DNA of 64,000 nucleotides from Maribacter sp. MJ134 (GCF_003970695.1 NZ_CP034570.1:496001-560000), one strand, 5' to 3'. Counted from the first letter of the stretch, positions 34,820 through 44,101 are shown. Made by a program: numbers and translations. The notes: a model not told the origin generated them from the sequence alone.

Positions 34820-36913
34820 ATGGAAATAAATCATTCATTCTACATTAAACCAATTTTTATTTTTTTAATTACGCTTACGACTTTAAATGGACAAGATAAC
34901 TACCAAAACGGTGCTTGGAGTGACCCAATACCCTTTGATTTAGTTCCTGTAGCCGTAGCCAATTTACCTGACGGGCGACTCATTACTTGGTCGTCTAAAT
35001 TTCACGATAATTTTGGTGGTGAAGACGGATTTACATTCACTCAAATTTTTGATCCTTCCATTGGCGCAGATGGTGATGTATTAGCCAGAACTGTTACGCA
35101 GACTAATCACGATATGTTTTGTCCAGGAATAACAAATCTTCCTGATGGCAGAATAATGGCTACCGGAGGAAGTTCAAGTGAGCGTTCAAGTATTTATAAT
35201 CCAACTACAGAAACTTGGATTAGGGCAGATGATATGAATATACCTAGGGGTTATCATGGTGCAGTGACGTTATCTGATGGTTCAACCTTTACAATCGGAG
35301 GTTCATGGAGTGGTGGAGAGGGAAATAAAGATGCCGAAATTTGGCGTCCTGAAACGGGTTGGAGAGTTCTTAGCGGTCTTCAAAATGAAATACTCTGGAA
35401 TGTAAATGATTCCGATTCAGAAGGGCAGGGAATTTATAGATTAGATAATCATGCTTGGTTATGGCCTGCACCAAATGGGAAAATTTTTCATGCGGGACCC
35501 GGCGAAACTATGCATTGGATAGATGAAAAAGGAAATAATGGCAATGGTTCATTTTCCTCTGCAGGAAAACGATTAAATGACACCTATTCTATGAATGGTA
35601 ATACAGTGATGTTTGATATTGGTAAATTACTCAAAGTTGGGGGTAGTGGTACGTATGCACTCGACTCTCCCGCAAACGAAAATTCCTATGTTATTGATAT
35701 TAATGATGAGAATAATGTACAAACAATACCAACCTTAAACTCTATGGAAAATGCAAGAGTTTTTGTTAGCAGTGTTGTCTTGCCTAATGGTGAAGTTTTG
35801 ATTGTGGGAGGAATGGACAAAGCAGATGATTTTTCTGATACAGGAGCGTATTTAACAGGAGAAATCTATAATCCGGATACTAATTCCTTTAGAACCGTAG
35901 CCAGTATGCAAGTTCCAAGAACGTACCATAGCGCTGGAATACTTTTAAACGATGGAAGAGTTTTTATAGGGGGTGGGGGTTTGTGTGGAAATTGTGATGA
36001 TTTGAATCATTTTGATGCTGAAATATATAGTCCGCCCTATCTTTTTAATACTAATGGTTCCTTGGCCACTCGACCTGAAATTGAAGCACCTGAAGTTGCT
36101 GATTATAATAGTGATATTTCTGTAACAGGAACTCAAGGTATAGTAGAATTTAGTCTTATTAGATTCTCATCAGCTACTCATAGTGTTAACAATGAACAAA
36201 GAAGAATCCCAATATCTTTTAGTGAGAATGCTGGGGCGTACAACTTGACTATACCTAATAGGGAACTTTTGCCTCCAGGAAACTATATGCTCTTTGCATT
36301 AGACAGTTTTGGGGTTCCGAGTATTTCCGAAACCGTTCGTGTTGGCTCTGCCTTACCTGTAGAAAATTTGCCGAATTTAGTTTTAGATTTAAAATTCGAA
36401 GAGGGAACAGGTATTAACGTCGTAGATAGTTCAGGTAATGGAAATAATGCCACAATAGTGGAACGTGATAATAATAAGAATCCGATTCCTGTTACACAAA
36501 GTTATTGGACTTCTGATGGATTGTTCGGGAATGCGATGGAAATGGATGGGAAAGAGTTTGAAAGTAATAGTATAGTGGAAGTGCCTTACTCCGACTCTAT
36601 GGCTTCTATTGATGAAGAATTAACGGTTATGGCATGGGTTTATCGTGATGAAATAGAGAAGAATGTTGCAATTTTATCACATGATTATCCTAGCTTGTTT
36701 TTTGGATTTCATAATAGTCTTTATAAATTAGAGTTTCCAACAAATAACGGTAGTTCAGTAAATTGCTATGTAGGATATTCACCTGCTCAAAAGTGGGTCC
36801 ATATAGCAGCCACATTTGATGGTCAAGTAGGTAGATTATACGCAAATGGAGTAGAAATTTGTAGTGATTTAGCCTCTGGCCAAATAAATTTGGAATCTTC
36901 TGAACAGTTTTAA
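34820..36913 (+). CDS. Galactose oxidase-like copper radical oxidase, truncated within LamG domain
   Basis: 697 residues ending at an in-frame TAA. A signal peptide (about 1-24) leads directly to a kelch propeller plus DUF1929 domain that resembles fungal galactose oxidase closely. All active-site residues are recognisable: Cys101 (DMFCPG) and Tyr145 (RGYHG) for the thioether cofactor, stacking Trp163 (GGSWSGG), and copper ligands Tyr369/His370 (RTYHSAG) and His454 (ATHSVN). The structural GGGGLCGNC segment is also present. A LamG-like domain starts near 515 and is cut at residue 697; the frame continues unchanged after the stop. The catalytic domain should still be complete and secreted, but without the T9SS sorting signal. 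Confidence 0.88.
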   Translation: MEINHSFYIKPIFIFLITLTTLNGQDNYQNGAWSDPIPFDLVPVAVANLPDGRLITWSSKFHDNFGGEDGFTFTQIFDPSIGADGDVLARTVTQTNHDMFCPGITNLPDGRIMATGGSSSERSSIYNPTTETWIRADDMNIPRGYHGAVTLSDGSTFTIGGSWSGGEGNKDAEIWRPETGWRVLSGLQNEILWNVNDSDSEGQGIYRLDNHAWLWPAPNGKIFHAGPGETMHWIDEKGNNGNGSFSSAGKRLNDTYSMNGNTVMFDIGKLLKVGGSGTYALDSPANENSYVIDINDENNVQTIPTLNSMENARVFVSSVVLPNGEVLIVGGMDKADDFSDTGAYLTGEIYNPDTNSFRTVASMQVPRTYHSAGILLNDGRVFIGGGGLCGNCDDLNHFDAEIYSPPYLFNTNGSLATRPEIEAPEVADYNSDISVTGTQGIVEFSLIRFSSATHSVNNEQRRIPISFSENAGAYNLTIPNRELLPPGNYMLFALDSFGVPSISETVRVGSALPVENLPNLVLDLKFEEGTGINVVDSSGNGNNATIVERDNNKNPIPVTQSYWTSDGLFGNAMEMDGKEFESNSIVEVPYSDSMASIDEELTVMAWVYRDEIEKNVAILSHDYPSLFFGFHNSLYKLEFPTNNGSSVNCYVGYSPAQKWVHIAATFDGQVGRLYANGVEICSDLASGQINLESSEQF
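36911..36913 (+). other. In-frame TAA interrupting the galactose oxidase gene
   Basis: The frame that starts at 34820 is identical to the frame that continues to 39928; only this TAA separates them. The 22 codons after it (SSFTTSGFYDDR...) read as ordinary LamG sequence and lead into DGRIDELKVFNSAL, the usual end of a LamG domain. The stop is followed by T, the strong termination context. Single-base changes from CAA, AAA, GAA, TAC or TCA would all create it. Confidence 0.85.
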
Positions 36914-36982
36914 TCTTCATTTACAACTTCTGGGTTTTACGATGATAGGCAGGTTCAAAGTATCAGTGGAATTACGGATGAG

Positions 36983-39928
36983 TTGGACGGTCGCATAGAT
37001 GAATTGAAGGTTTTTAATAGTGCGTTGGGTCCTAATGAAATTGAAGCATTTTATGATTTGGGCGTACAACAGAATAATCCCGATGTTGTCACCTGCGAAG
37101 TGGGAACTATAAGCGCTCAATTTAAAATTGGCGCTAGCGGTTCATGGCAAACGGGAAATGTAGCCAATGTTAATATTGGCGATGAGGTATATATCAGAGC
37201 AAATGTTGCCACAGACGAAGAATACTTTGTTACCTTACCTTTTAATCAACAAAATACATTTAGCTCGATAGATAATTTTCCGAACTTCGAAGATACAACT
37301 TCATATAAAATTAACACTTTTAATGGAGGCAACGGTAGAATTGAAAATAATAATTTAGGGCAATATGCACTCACCACTGCTAGCGGATGTACTGCTGTTA
37401 TTGATGTTAGAATAGCAGGAGACTGTAATTTAATAGAACAAGAATATAGGATAAATGGTGTTTGGCAAAGTGGTGCCGAGGAAATTACTTTGGATGAAGG
37501 TGACGAACTAGTTCTCAGCATACTTCCAAACGGTATTGACGTGACAATTACATTACCAAATGGCTCATTCGAACAAGACAATTACAATCTGGGTAATGTC
37601 ACTTTATCGAATTCCGGTAATTACACATTCACAACAGCTGATGGATGCACCAAGACCTTAACAGTGAATATAGGAACGGATGAAACCTTAGTGTGCAATG
37701 ATATTTTTACACAGTATAGCATAAATGGTTTGACAAGCATACAAGGCACTGAGGTCAATTTAGAAGAGGGTGACGATATTACACTGAGTCTTTTTCCAGA
37801 TGGAGTTGAGTATGAGATAATTTCTCCCGAAGGATTAAATCTTGATGGGAATAGTTTAGACGGTTACACACTTACTGATATTTCAAAATCTCAAGAAGGA
37901 GACTATACCTTTATCACTCAATTGAGTGGTTCAGGTGCTAATAATCCAGATATTTCAGTAGTTTTTACCGACAGTGAAGAAGTAGATGCTGAAGACGGTC
38001 GTGCAATCAATGTCCTAGATGGAAATTCTTCTACAATATGGCACACCAGATGGTCTGGTAATACTAATGATAGCCAACCTCATGAAATTCAATTTGATTT
38101 GGGAGGTACATTTGAGATCAATGGTCTAACATATTTACCAAGACAAGATAATATCTTAAATGGTACAATCGTCCAATATGAAGTATATATAAGTGACAAT
38201 ACCAATGATTGGGGCAACCCATTGGTTCAAGGTAATTGGGTAGGAGATAATAGTCTTAAAACCATTAATTTTCAAACTACTTTGGGGCAATATGTAAGAT
38301 TGGTATCTTTAGCTGAGATTAACGGGGAAGCCTGGGCTTCTGCCTCTGAAATTACCATTAGCACGACCGAAATAATTCAGGACTGTGAAAAAATCATGAC
38401 AATTACCGTTGAGTCGGCTGATCCTGATGGTCTTTTGAGCGTTAACGATGTTGGAGAGGTGGTTAGTTCTTATGCTCCGGGTTCTCAGGACAATGGCTCC
38501 CATGAGGTGTTGGACGGCGGCGGCACGTTGCGAATGACGGGCAACTCTTGGAAGAAGGTGCCGTTGTCCTACGAGATTACTTCTGGAACGGTGTTGGAGT
38601 TCGATTTGCGTGTTACCGGTCTTGGCGAGATACATGGAATCGGTTTTGATAATGATAATACTCTTGAAAGTTCTGATGCTGTAAGTTCGTTTCAGTTGGC
38701 GGGAACTCAAAACTATGGAAATCAGGATTTCCGTACGTACGGCGGTAGTGATTGGGTTTCGTTCTCCATACCCGTTGGACAGTATTTCACAGGTGGTTTC
38801 GCCTATCTTGTTTTCGCCGGTGACAAGGATAGTAACGCTAATGTCCAAGATAGTTCTTTCAGGAACATTGTATTGAGGGAAGTTTCACCTGTTGCCGTTT
38901 CGGGAATAGTTGTTAATCCTCAGGAGCTTACTCTTTCCGTTGGTGCCGTAGGTAATCCATCTTATGAGATTTTGCCCTCGGATGCGACGGACCGTAATGT
39001 ATCATGGAGTGTTTCCGATGATGATATAGCCTCGGTTGACCAGAACGGTAGGATATCCGCACTATCCATTGGTGAAACGACAATTACCGTAACTACGGAC
39101 GATGGCGGTTTCATTGATGATATAATAGTTACTTTTGAGTCGGCTGATCCTGATGGTCTTTTGAGCGTTAACGATGTTGGAGAGGTGGTTAGTTCTTATG
39201 CTCCGGGTTCTCAGGACAATGGCTCCCATGAGGTGTTGGACGGCGGCGGCACGTTGCGAATGACGGGCAACTCTTGGAAGAAGGTGCCGTTGTCCTACGA
39301 GATTACTTCTGGAACGGTGTTGGAGTTCGATTTGCGTGTTACCGGTCTTGGCGAGATACATGGAATCGGTTTTGATAATGATAATACTCTTGAAAGTTCT
39401 GATGCTGTAAGTTCGTTTCAGTTGGCGGGAACTCAAAACTATGGAAATCAGGATTTCCGTACGTACGGCGGTAGTGATTGGGTTTCGTTCTCCATACCCG
39501 TTGGACAGTATTTCACAGGTGGTTTCGCCTATCTTGTTTTCGCCGGTGACAAGGATAGTAACGCTAATGTCCAAGATAGTTCTTTCAGGAACATTGTATT
39601 GAGGGAAAATACAGTTACTAGCAAGACACTAAGTTTAACAAATGATACGAAAATCTTGTCTGGTGGTATCCAAGAAAATGATATAATTATATACCCCAAT
39701 CCAACGGAGGGAATTATAAATATAGACCTGTCAATGTATCTTGGTACTGCAATTACTATTGACATTATAAATTCTGCGGGTCAGAGTATGATAAAAGTGG
39801 TATTGGATGAAAATCATGAAACGGTTGCATCTATAAATTTGGATAGTCTAATAGATGGTATTTATTATGTTATTGTGGATGGAGAAATAGGAAAGACGAG
39901 CAGGTCAGTCGTCCTATTGAAAAAATAA
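36983..39928 (+). CDS. Distal part of the galactose oxidase-like protein: Ig-like repeats, discoidin-like domain, CBM-like repeats, T9SS signal
   Basis: Frame open from 36914; 36983 is a TTG that could start translation but has no signal peptide after it, so this part is probably not a separate functional gene. Order of domains: end of LamG (1-27), three Ig-like repeats beginning with a cysteine (about 38-145, 149-232, 238 on), a discoidin (F5/8C)-like domain (about 320-465), a 157-residue CBM-like domain (477-633), a BIG2-like Ig domain (about 636-718), an identical second CBM-like domain (719-875), and a T9SS type A sorting domain (IIYPNPTEGIINIDLS... to KK). In an intact protein these would bind surface polysaccharide and anchor or export the oxidase. 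Confidence 0.75.
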   Translation: MDGRIDELKVFNSALGPNEIEAFYDLGVQQNNPDVVTCEVGTISAQFKIGASGSWQTGNVANVNIGDEVYIRANVATDEEYFVTLPFNQQNTFSSIDNFPNFEDTTSYKINTFNGGNGRIENNNLGQYALTTASGCTAVIDVRIAGDCNLIEQEYRINGVWQSGAEEITLDEGDELVLSILPNGIDVTITLPNGSFEQDNYNLGNVTLSNSGNYTFTTADGCTKTLTVNIGTDETLVCNDIFTQYSINGLTSIQGTEVNLEEGDDITLSLFPDGVEYEIISPEGLNLDGNSLDGYTLTDISKSQEGDYTFITQLSGSGANNPDISVVFTDSEEVDAEDGRAINVLDGNSSTIWHTRWSGNTNDSQPHEIQFDLGGTFEINGLTYLPRQDNILNGTIVQYEVYISDNTNDWGNPLVQGNWVGDNSLKTINFQTTLGQYVRLVSLAEINGEAWASASEITISTTEIIQDCEKIMTITVESADPDGLLSVNDVGEVVSSYAPGSQDNGSHEVLDGGGTLRMTGNSWKKVPLSYEITSGTVLEFDLRVTGLGEIHGIGFDNDNTLESSDAVSSFQLAGTQNYGNQDFRTYGGSDWVSFSIPVGQYFTGGFAYLVFAGDKDSNANVQDSSFRNIVLREVSPVAVSGIVVNPQELTLSVGAVGNPSYEILPSDATDRNVSWSVSDDDIASVDQNGRISALSIGETTITVTTDDGGFIDDIIVTFESADPDGLLSVNDVGEVVSSYAPGSQDNGSHEVLDGGGTLRMTGNSWKKVPLSYEITSGTVLEFDLRVTGLGEIHGIGFDNDNTLESSDAVSSFQLAGTQNYGNQDFRTYGGSDWVSFSIPVGQYFTGGFAYLVFAGDKDSNANVQDSSFRNIVLRENTVTSKTLSLTNDTKILSGGIQENDIIIYPNPTEGIINIDLSMYLGTAITIDIINSAGQSMIKVVLDENHETVASINLDSLIDGIYYVIVDGEIGKTSRSVVLLKK
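38411..38881 (+). repeat. 471-bp direct repeat, copy 1
   Basis: Encodes 157 residues from ESADPDG to NIVLRE. By reading both copies side by side I find no difference from copy 2, which starts exactly 726 bases later. The repeat is GC-richer than the flanks: about 55 percent in its first 120 bases, counted by hand. Confidence 0.95.
39137..39607 (+). repeat. 471-bp direct repeat, copy 2
   Basis: Identical in sequence to 38411-38881, in frame, with a BIG2-like domain of 85 codons between the copies. Identity at synonymous positions means a recent duplication or ongoing gene conversion. Confidence 0.95.
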
Positions 39929-39955
39929 AATCTTCTTACGTTACATAAATTTATG

Positions 39956-39988
39956 AAACCTTAGACCATGGTCTAAGGTTTTTTTTTA
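39956..39988 (+). terminator. Rho-independent terminator
   Basis: AAACCTTAGAC-CATG-GTCTAAGGTTT, a perfect 11-bp stem with 4-base loop, followed by a run of T. Lies 28 bases after the end of the galactose-oxidase region. Confidence 0.92.
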
Positions 39989-40095
39989 AGCTTGGCATAA
40001 GAATTGAATTATTGATTTGAAAAATATAGCTAAAGATGCGGACGACTAAGTATTAATAGTTGTTCCGCAATATTCACAAAGATTTAAAAAAAGAT

Positions 40096-40123
40096 GTCAT
40101 CGTCATTTTAATGACAGAATGAC
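40096..40123 (+). promoter_or_regulatory. Doubled palindrome before lon (operator or leader hairpin)
   Basis: Two GTCAT boxes (40096-40100, 40102-40106) face two ATGAC boxes (40111-40115, 40119-40123), ending 12 bases before the lon start codon. The inner pair alone is the palindrome GTCATTTTAATGAC. It could be a repressor site for stress control of lon, or an mRNA hairpin that covers the translation start. Which of these is not decidable from sequence. Confidence 0.5.
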
Positions 40124-40135
40124 CGAAATATAGGT

Positions 40136-42589
40136 ATGGGAGATTCTAAATTTTCAAATTTTGACAATATGTCCTTGCAGGGAATCGATGAGGATTCTGA
40201 GTTAATCCCGCTTTTGACGGCGGAGGATGAGGAGCAGATGAATAGTGAGCAACTACCCGAAACCTTGCCTATTCTGCCATTGCGTAACACGGTATTGTTC
40301 CCCGGGGTGGTAATTCCTATAACTGCCGGGAGAGATAAATCTATTCGCCTGATTAAAGATGCCAATAACGGCTCAAAGGTAATTGGTGTAGTTTCGCAAA
40401 AAGACGAGGAAACTGAGAATCCCGATGTAAAGGATATTAATACACTGGGAACCGTTGCCCGTATCTTAAGAGTGCTTCAAATGCCAGACGGAAATACCAC
40501 GGTAATCATTCAAGGAAAGAAAAGGTTCGAGGTAGCCGAGGTACTCTCCAAAAAGCCGTATTTGACCGCTACTGTAAGGGAAACCCAGGAAACCAGACCT
40601 GAAAAAAACAGCAAAGAGTTTTCGGCTATTATAGAATCAATAAAAGATTTAGCATTAAAGATAATACGCGACAATCCCAATATTCCGAGCGAGGCTTCCT
40701 TTGCTATAAAGAATATTCAAAGCGATTCTTTCTTAATCAACTTTGTTTCGTCCAATTTAAATTTGGAAGTCCAAGCCAAACAGGAATTGTTGGAAATCGG
40801 TGACCTAAAGGAGAGAGCCCTTGCTACATTAAAGTATATGAATGTAGAACTTCAAAAATTAGAATTGAAAAATGATATTCAGTCTAAAGTGAGAAGTGAT
40901 CTAGATAAACAACAACGCGATTATTTTCTACATCAACAAATGAAGACCATTCAAGAAGAATTGGGTGGAGTTTCTTATGATGAGGAGATTGATGAGATGC
41001 GTAATAAGTCCAAAAAGAAAAAGTGGGGTAAAAAGGTAAAGGAGCATTTTACCAAGGAATTGGCAAAAATGCAACGTATGAACCCCCAAGTGGCAGAATA
41101 TTCCATACAGCGTAATTACCTAGATCTTTTTCTAGATTTGCCCTGGAACGAATTCTCAAAGGATAAATTTGATCTGAAGCGTGCGGAGCGTATTTTAGAT
41201 AGGGACCATTACGGTTTGGAAGATGTTAAGAAACGGATTATTGAGTATTTAGCGGTTCTGAAGCTTCGTAACGATATGAAATCCCCAATTCTATGTTTGT
41301 ACGGACCTCCAGGTGTGGGTAAAACATCCTTGGGAAAATCTGTAGCTGAGGCTTTAGGAAGGGAATACGTGCGTATCTCCCTGGGGGGATTACGGGATGA
41401 GGCTGAAATAAGAGGTCACAGAAAAACGTATATAGGAGCAATGCCCGGTAGAATTGTACAGAGCCTTAAAAAGGCGGGGACTTCTAACCCGGTTTTTATT
41501 TTAGATGAAATAGACAAACTTTCCAATAGTCATCAGGGCGATCCATCATCCGCGATGCTAGAGGTATTGGATCCTGAGCAGAATAGCGAGTTTTATGATA
41601 ATTTCCTTGAGATGGGATATGACCTTTCTAAAGTCATGTTCATAGCTACGGCAAATAGCCTTGGAACAATTCAGCCGGCCTTACGCGATCGTATGGAAAT
41701 TATAAACGTAACTGGTTACACCATAGAGGAGAAGGTGGAGATCGCAAAAAAGCATTTGCTCCCTAAACAATTAGCGGAACATGGTTTGGACGCAACACAT
41801 TTGAAAATTGCAAAGCCACAATTAGAAAAAATCGTTGAGGGGTATACCCGTGAATCTGGCGTGCGTTCTTTGGAAAAACAAATCGCTAAGATGGTGCGTT
41901 ATGCGGCCAAGTCCATTGCAATTGAAGAATCTTATAATGTAAAGATCAGCAATGAAGACATTATTGATGTGCTTGGCGCGCCCAAAATGGAACGCGGAAA
42001 ATATGAGAACAATGAAGTAGCGGGCGTTGTTACTGGTCTTGCATGGACAAGTGTGGGTGGAGATATACTATTTATAGAATCCATTTTATCGAAAGGAAAA
42101 GGCACCTTGAACATCACAGGTAACTTAGGCAAGGTAATGAAGGAATCGGCTACCATAGCCATGGAATATATCAAGTCTAATGCAGAGCGGTTTGGAATTG
42201 ACAGCTCGGTATTTGGAAACTATAATGTTCACATACACGTGCCGGAAGGAGCAACACCAAAGGATGGTCCAAGCGCTGGTATTACGATGCTTACCTCGCT
42301 AGTCTCTTTATTTACCCAAAAAAGAGTAAAGAAAAGTTTAGCGATGACGGGTGAAATTACTTTAAGGGGTAAAGTGTTACCCGTTGGTGGTATAAAAGAA
42401 AAGATACTAGCGGCCAAACGTGCTAAAATCAAGGAAATAATTCTTTGTGCGGACAACGAACGAGATATAAAGGAAATTAAAGAATCCTACCTAAAGGGCC
42501 TCACATTCCATTATGTAAAAGAGATGCATGAAGTGATAGCTATAGCCATAACGAATACTAAAGTTAAAAACGCAAAGTCCTTATCGTAA
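40136..42589 (+). CDS. lon: ATP-dependent protease Lon
   Basis: 817 residues. LON substrate-binding N-domain ([19 protein letters not shown] near 42-60), AAA+ module with Walker A GPPGVGKT at 390-397 and Walker [10 protein letters not shown], and the protease domain with catalytic Ser713 ([10 protein letters not shown]) and Lys756 (GGIKEKIL). It degrades damaged and regulatory proteins in the cytoplasm. A doubled palindrome directly upstream of the start suggests specific control. The next gene is cmk after 78 bases. Confidence 0.97.
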   Translation: MGDSKFSNFDNMSLQGIDEDSELIPLLTAEDEEQMNSEQLPETLPILPLRNTVLFPGVVIPITAGRDKSIRLIKDANNGSKVIGVVSQKDEETENPDVKDINTLGTVARILRVLQMPDGNTTVIIQGKKRFEVAEVLSKKPYLTATVRETQETRPEKNSKEFSAIIESIKDLALKIIRDNPNIPSEASFAIKNIQSDSFLINFVSSNLNLEVQAKQELLEIGDLKERALATLKYMNVELQKLELKNDIQSKVRSDLDKQQRDYFLHQQMKTIQEELGGVSYDEEIDEMRNKSKKKKWGKKVKEHFTKELAKMQRMNPQVAEYSIQRNYLDLFLDLPWNEFSKDKFDLKRAERILDRDHYGLEDVKKRIIEYLAVLKLRNDMKSPILCLYGPPGVGKTSLGKSVAEALGREYVRISLGGLRDEAEIRGHRKTYIGAMPGRIVQSLKKAGTSNPVFILDEIDKLSNSHQGDPSSAMLEVLDPEQNSEFYDNFLEMGYDLSKVMFIATANSLGTIQPALRDRMEIINVTGYTIEEKVEIAKKHLLPKQLAEHGLDATHLKIAKPQLEKIVEGYTRESGVRSLEKQIAKMVRYAAKSIAIEESYNVKISNEDIIDVLGAPKMERGKYENNEVAGVVTGLAWTSVGGDILFIESILSKGKGTLNITGNLGKVMKESATIAMEYIKSNAERFGIDSSVFGNYNVHIHVPEGATPKDGPSAGITMLTSLVSLFTQKRVKKSLAMTGEITLRGKVLPVGGIKEKILAAKRAKIKEIILCADNERDIKEIKESYLKGLTFHYVKEMHEVIAIAITNTKVKNAKSLS

Positions 42590-42667
42590 AAAATAGTCAT
42601 CCCTAAGGTTATGCATGAGCACTAATTCTAACTATTTTAGTAAACTGAAAGTTGTTATTTAGCTTAG

Positions 42668-43357
42668 ATGAAAAGAATTACCATAGCCATAGACGGATTT
42701 TCTTCTACAGGGAAAAGTACTCTAGCCAAACAATTAGCAAAAGCACTGAGCTACGTCTACGTAGATACAGGTGCTATGTATAGGGCGGTTACATTATTTG
42801 CAATGCAAAAAGGGTTCATAGGTTCTGGTAAAAACGATTTTGACGGATTAGTAAGGTCATTAGAGGACATTGTTTTAAAATTCTCCTATAACGAAGAACT
42901 TGGTTTCGCAGAAATGTTTCTGAATGGTAAGAATGTAGAAAAAGATATACGCACTTTGGAAGTGTCTAGGAACGTAAGCCAAGTCGCAGAAATAGAAGAG
43001 GTTAGAGCCAAGTTGGTAGAGCTACAAAAAGAAATGGGTAAGGAAAAAGGTGTTGTAATGGACGGTAGGGATATAGGTACCGTGGTTTTTCCTAATGCCG
43101 AACTTAAAATTTTCATGACTGCATCTCCCGAAAAAAGGGCGTATAGAAGATATAAAGAACTATTGGAGAGGGGAGATAACGTAGTTTATGAAGATGTTCT
43201 AGAGAATGTTCAGAAGCGTGACTATATTGACTCTCATCGTGAAATTTCTCCTTTGAAAAAAGCTGATGATGCCGTGGAATTCGATAATAGTGATATGGGT
43301 CTAAAAGAGCAGTTTGAAAGGTTACACAATCATGCTTTACACGTTATAGATAGGTAA
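42668..43357 (+). CDS. cmk: Cytidylate kinase
   Basis: 229 residues. P-loop GFSSTGKSTLAKQLA at 10-24, CMP-binding region YVDTGAMYRAVTLFA, and MDGRDIGTVVFPNAELKIF near 134-152 with the lid arginines in KRAYRRYKEL. It phosphorylates CMP and dCMP. The P-loop motif has STGKST rather than the GxxGxGKS/T seen in most kinases, normal for this family. It is followed by a bidirectional terminator. Confidence 0.96.
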   Translation: MKRITIAIDGFSSTGKSTLAKQLAKALSYVYVDTGAMYRAVTLFAMQKGFIGSGKNDFDGLVRSLEDIVLKFSYNEELGFAEMFLNGKNVEKDIRTLEVSRNVSQVAEIEEVRAKLVELQKEMGKEKGVVMDGRDIGTVVFPNAELKIFMTASPEKRAYRRYKELLERGDNVVYEDVLENVQKRDYIDSHREISPLKKADDAVEFDNSDMGLKEQFERLHNHALHVIDR

Positions 43358-43404
43358 GTCTGATGTATTTATCCAAGGCTGTTTGAAAATTCAATAATAC
43401 AAAC

Positions 43405-43437
43405 AAAAAATGCCGATGATATGTCATCGGCATTTTT
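43405..43437. terminator. Bidirectional terminator between cmk and the LysM gene
   Basis: AAAAATGCCGATGA-TATG-TCATCGGCATTTTT: a 14-bp stem with A run on the left and T run on the right, placed between two convergent genes. Confidence 0.92.
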
Positions 43438-43457
43438 AAATTTTGTCTAACGTCCAA

Positions 43458-43838
43458 CTATGGATTTGGAATAACCAAAACTTGATCAGGATGAATCACA
43501 TCCGGATTCTTCAAGATATTTGTATTGGCTTCGAATATTTGCTTGTACTTCATTGCATCACCATAATAGTGCTTTGCAATTTTACTTAGAGATTCTCCGC
43601 TGGCCACGGTATGTCTGTGATAAACAGAACTATCGCCAACAGAAATATTTGCTTTGATGTCCGAAGCACTTTCGCCTCCGATGGCTTTTATTTTATCCCA
43701 TAATAAATCCTTTTCGTAAGGCGTATTCGCCTCTCCTTTTATTTTTAGGACACCACCTTCTTCGGTTACATTTCCATCTTTAATTCCTAGTTGTTCGCCA
43801 AGGTCTAGAACACCTTGATATTTAGCTTTAACGCTCAT
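43458..43838 (-). CDS. BON and LysM domain protein (YgaU-like)
   Basis: 126 residues. An N-terminal BON-like domain (LGIKDGNVTEEGGVLKIKGEA) is followed by a LysM domain (HTVASGESLSKIAKHYYGDA ... HPDQVLVIP). No signal peptide is present. E. coli YgaU/Kbp has the same two-domain order and length range and binds potassium in the cytoplasm; that function is a good guess by analogy but is not shown here. Confidence 0.88.
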   Translation of the reverse strand: MSVKAKYQGVLDLGEQLGIKDGNVTEEGGVLKIKGEANTPYEKDLLWDKIKAIGGESASDIKANISVGDSSVYHRHTVASGESLSKIAKHYYGDAMKYKQIFEANTNILKNPDVIHPDQVLVIPNP

Positions 43839-43951
43839 GTTGCTTATTTTTAATGGTTAAAAATTCTCGTGGTAAGATAGCAATATTTAAAGACTTTAAA
43901 CTTAAAAAAAAGTAAATCCTGAAATAATTCTTTTTCTGTGGAAACTATTCT

Positions 43952-43981
43952 TTGTATAAACCTTTTTTAATTGTATTTTTG
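43952..43981 (+). promoter_or_regulatory. rpsA promoter (TTG-N19-TATTTTTG)
   Basis: TTG at 43952-43954, then exactly 19 bases, then TATTTTTG at 43974-43981: full match to the Bacteroidota housekeeping promoter. Transcription would start near 43988, leaving a leader of about 115 bases before rpsA. Confidence 0.78.
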
Positions 43982-44003
43982 CAAACCTTTTTTACAACAT
44001 TAC

Positions 44004-44067
44004 TAAGAGCGGAAAAGGGAAAACAAAAATTTATATAACAACTTCTGTATCTGTTGTTTAGCTCTTA
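44004..44067 (+). promoter_or_regulatory. Structured rpsA leader (nested inverted repeats)
   Basis: TAAGAGC at 44004-44010 pairs with GCTCTTA at 44061-44067, and inside it AACAAC at 44037-44042 pairs with GTTGTT at 44053-44058. The position in the 5' leader of the S1 gene, which in other bacteria controls its own translation, suggests a regulatory fold; this is inference. Confidence 0.45.
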
Positions 44068-44101
44068 AAAACGATACAGGATACAAATTAATGATCAGCA
44101 A

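Noticed and set aside
38309-39574. Two near-identical minus-strand frames of 170-179 codons opposite the galactose oxidase distal part
   Set aside because: They are antisense shadows of the 471-bp repeat; identity is explained by the repeat, and the plus-strand frame encodes clear domains.
34820-39928. Two independent genes or programmed read-through
   Set aside because: The second part has no signal peptide or good start of its own, and TAAT is an efficient stop with no visible recoding signal; a broken single gene or sequence error is simpler.
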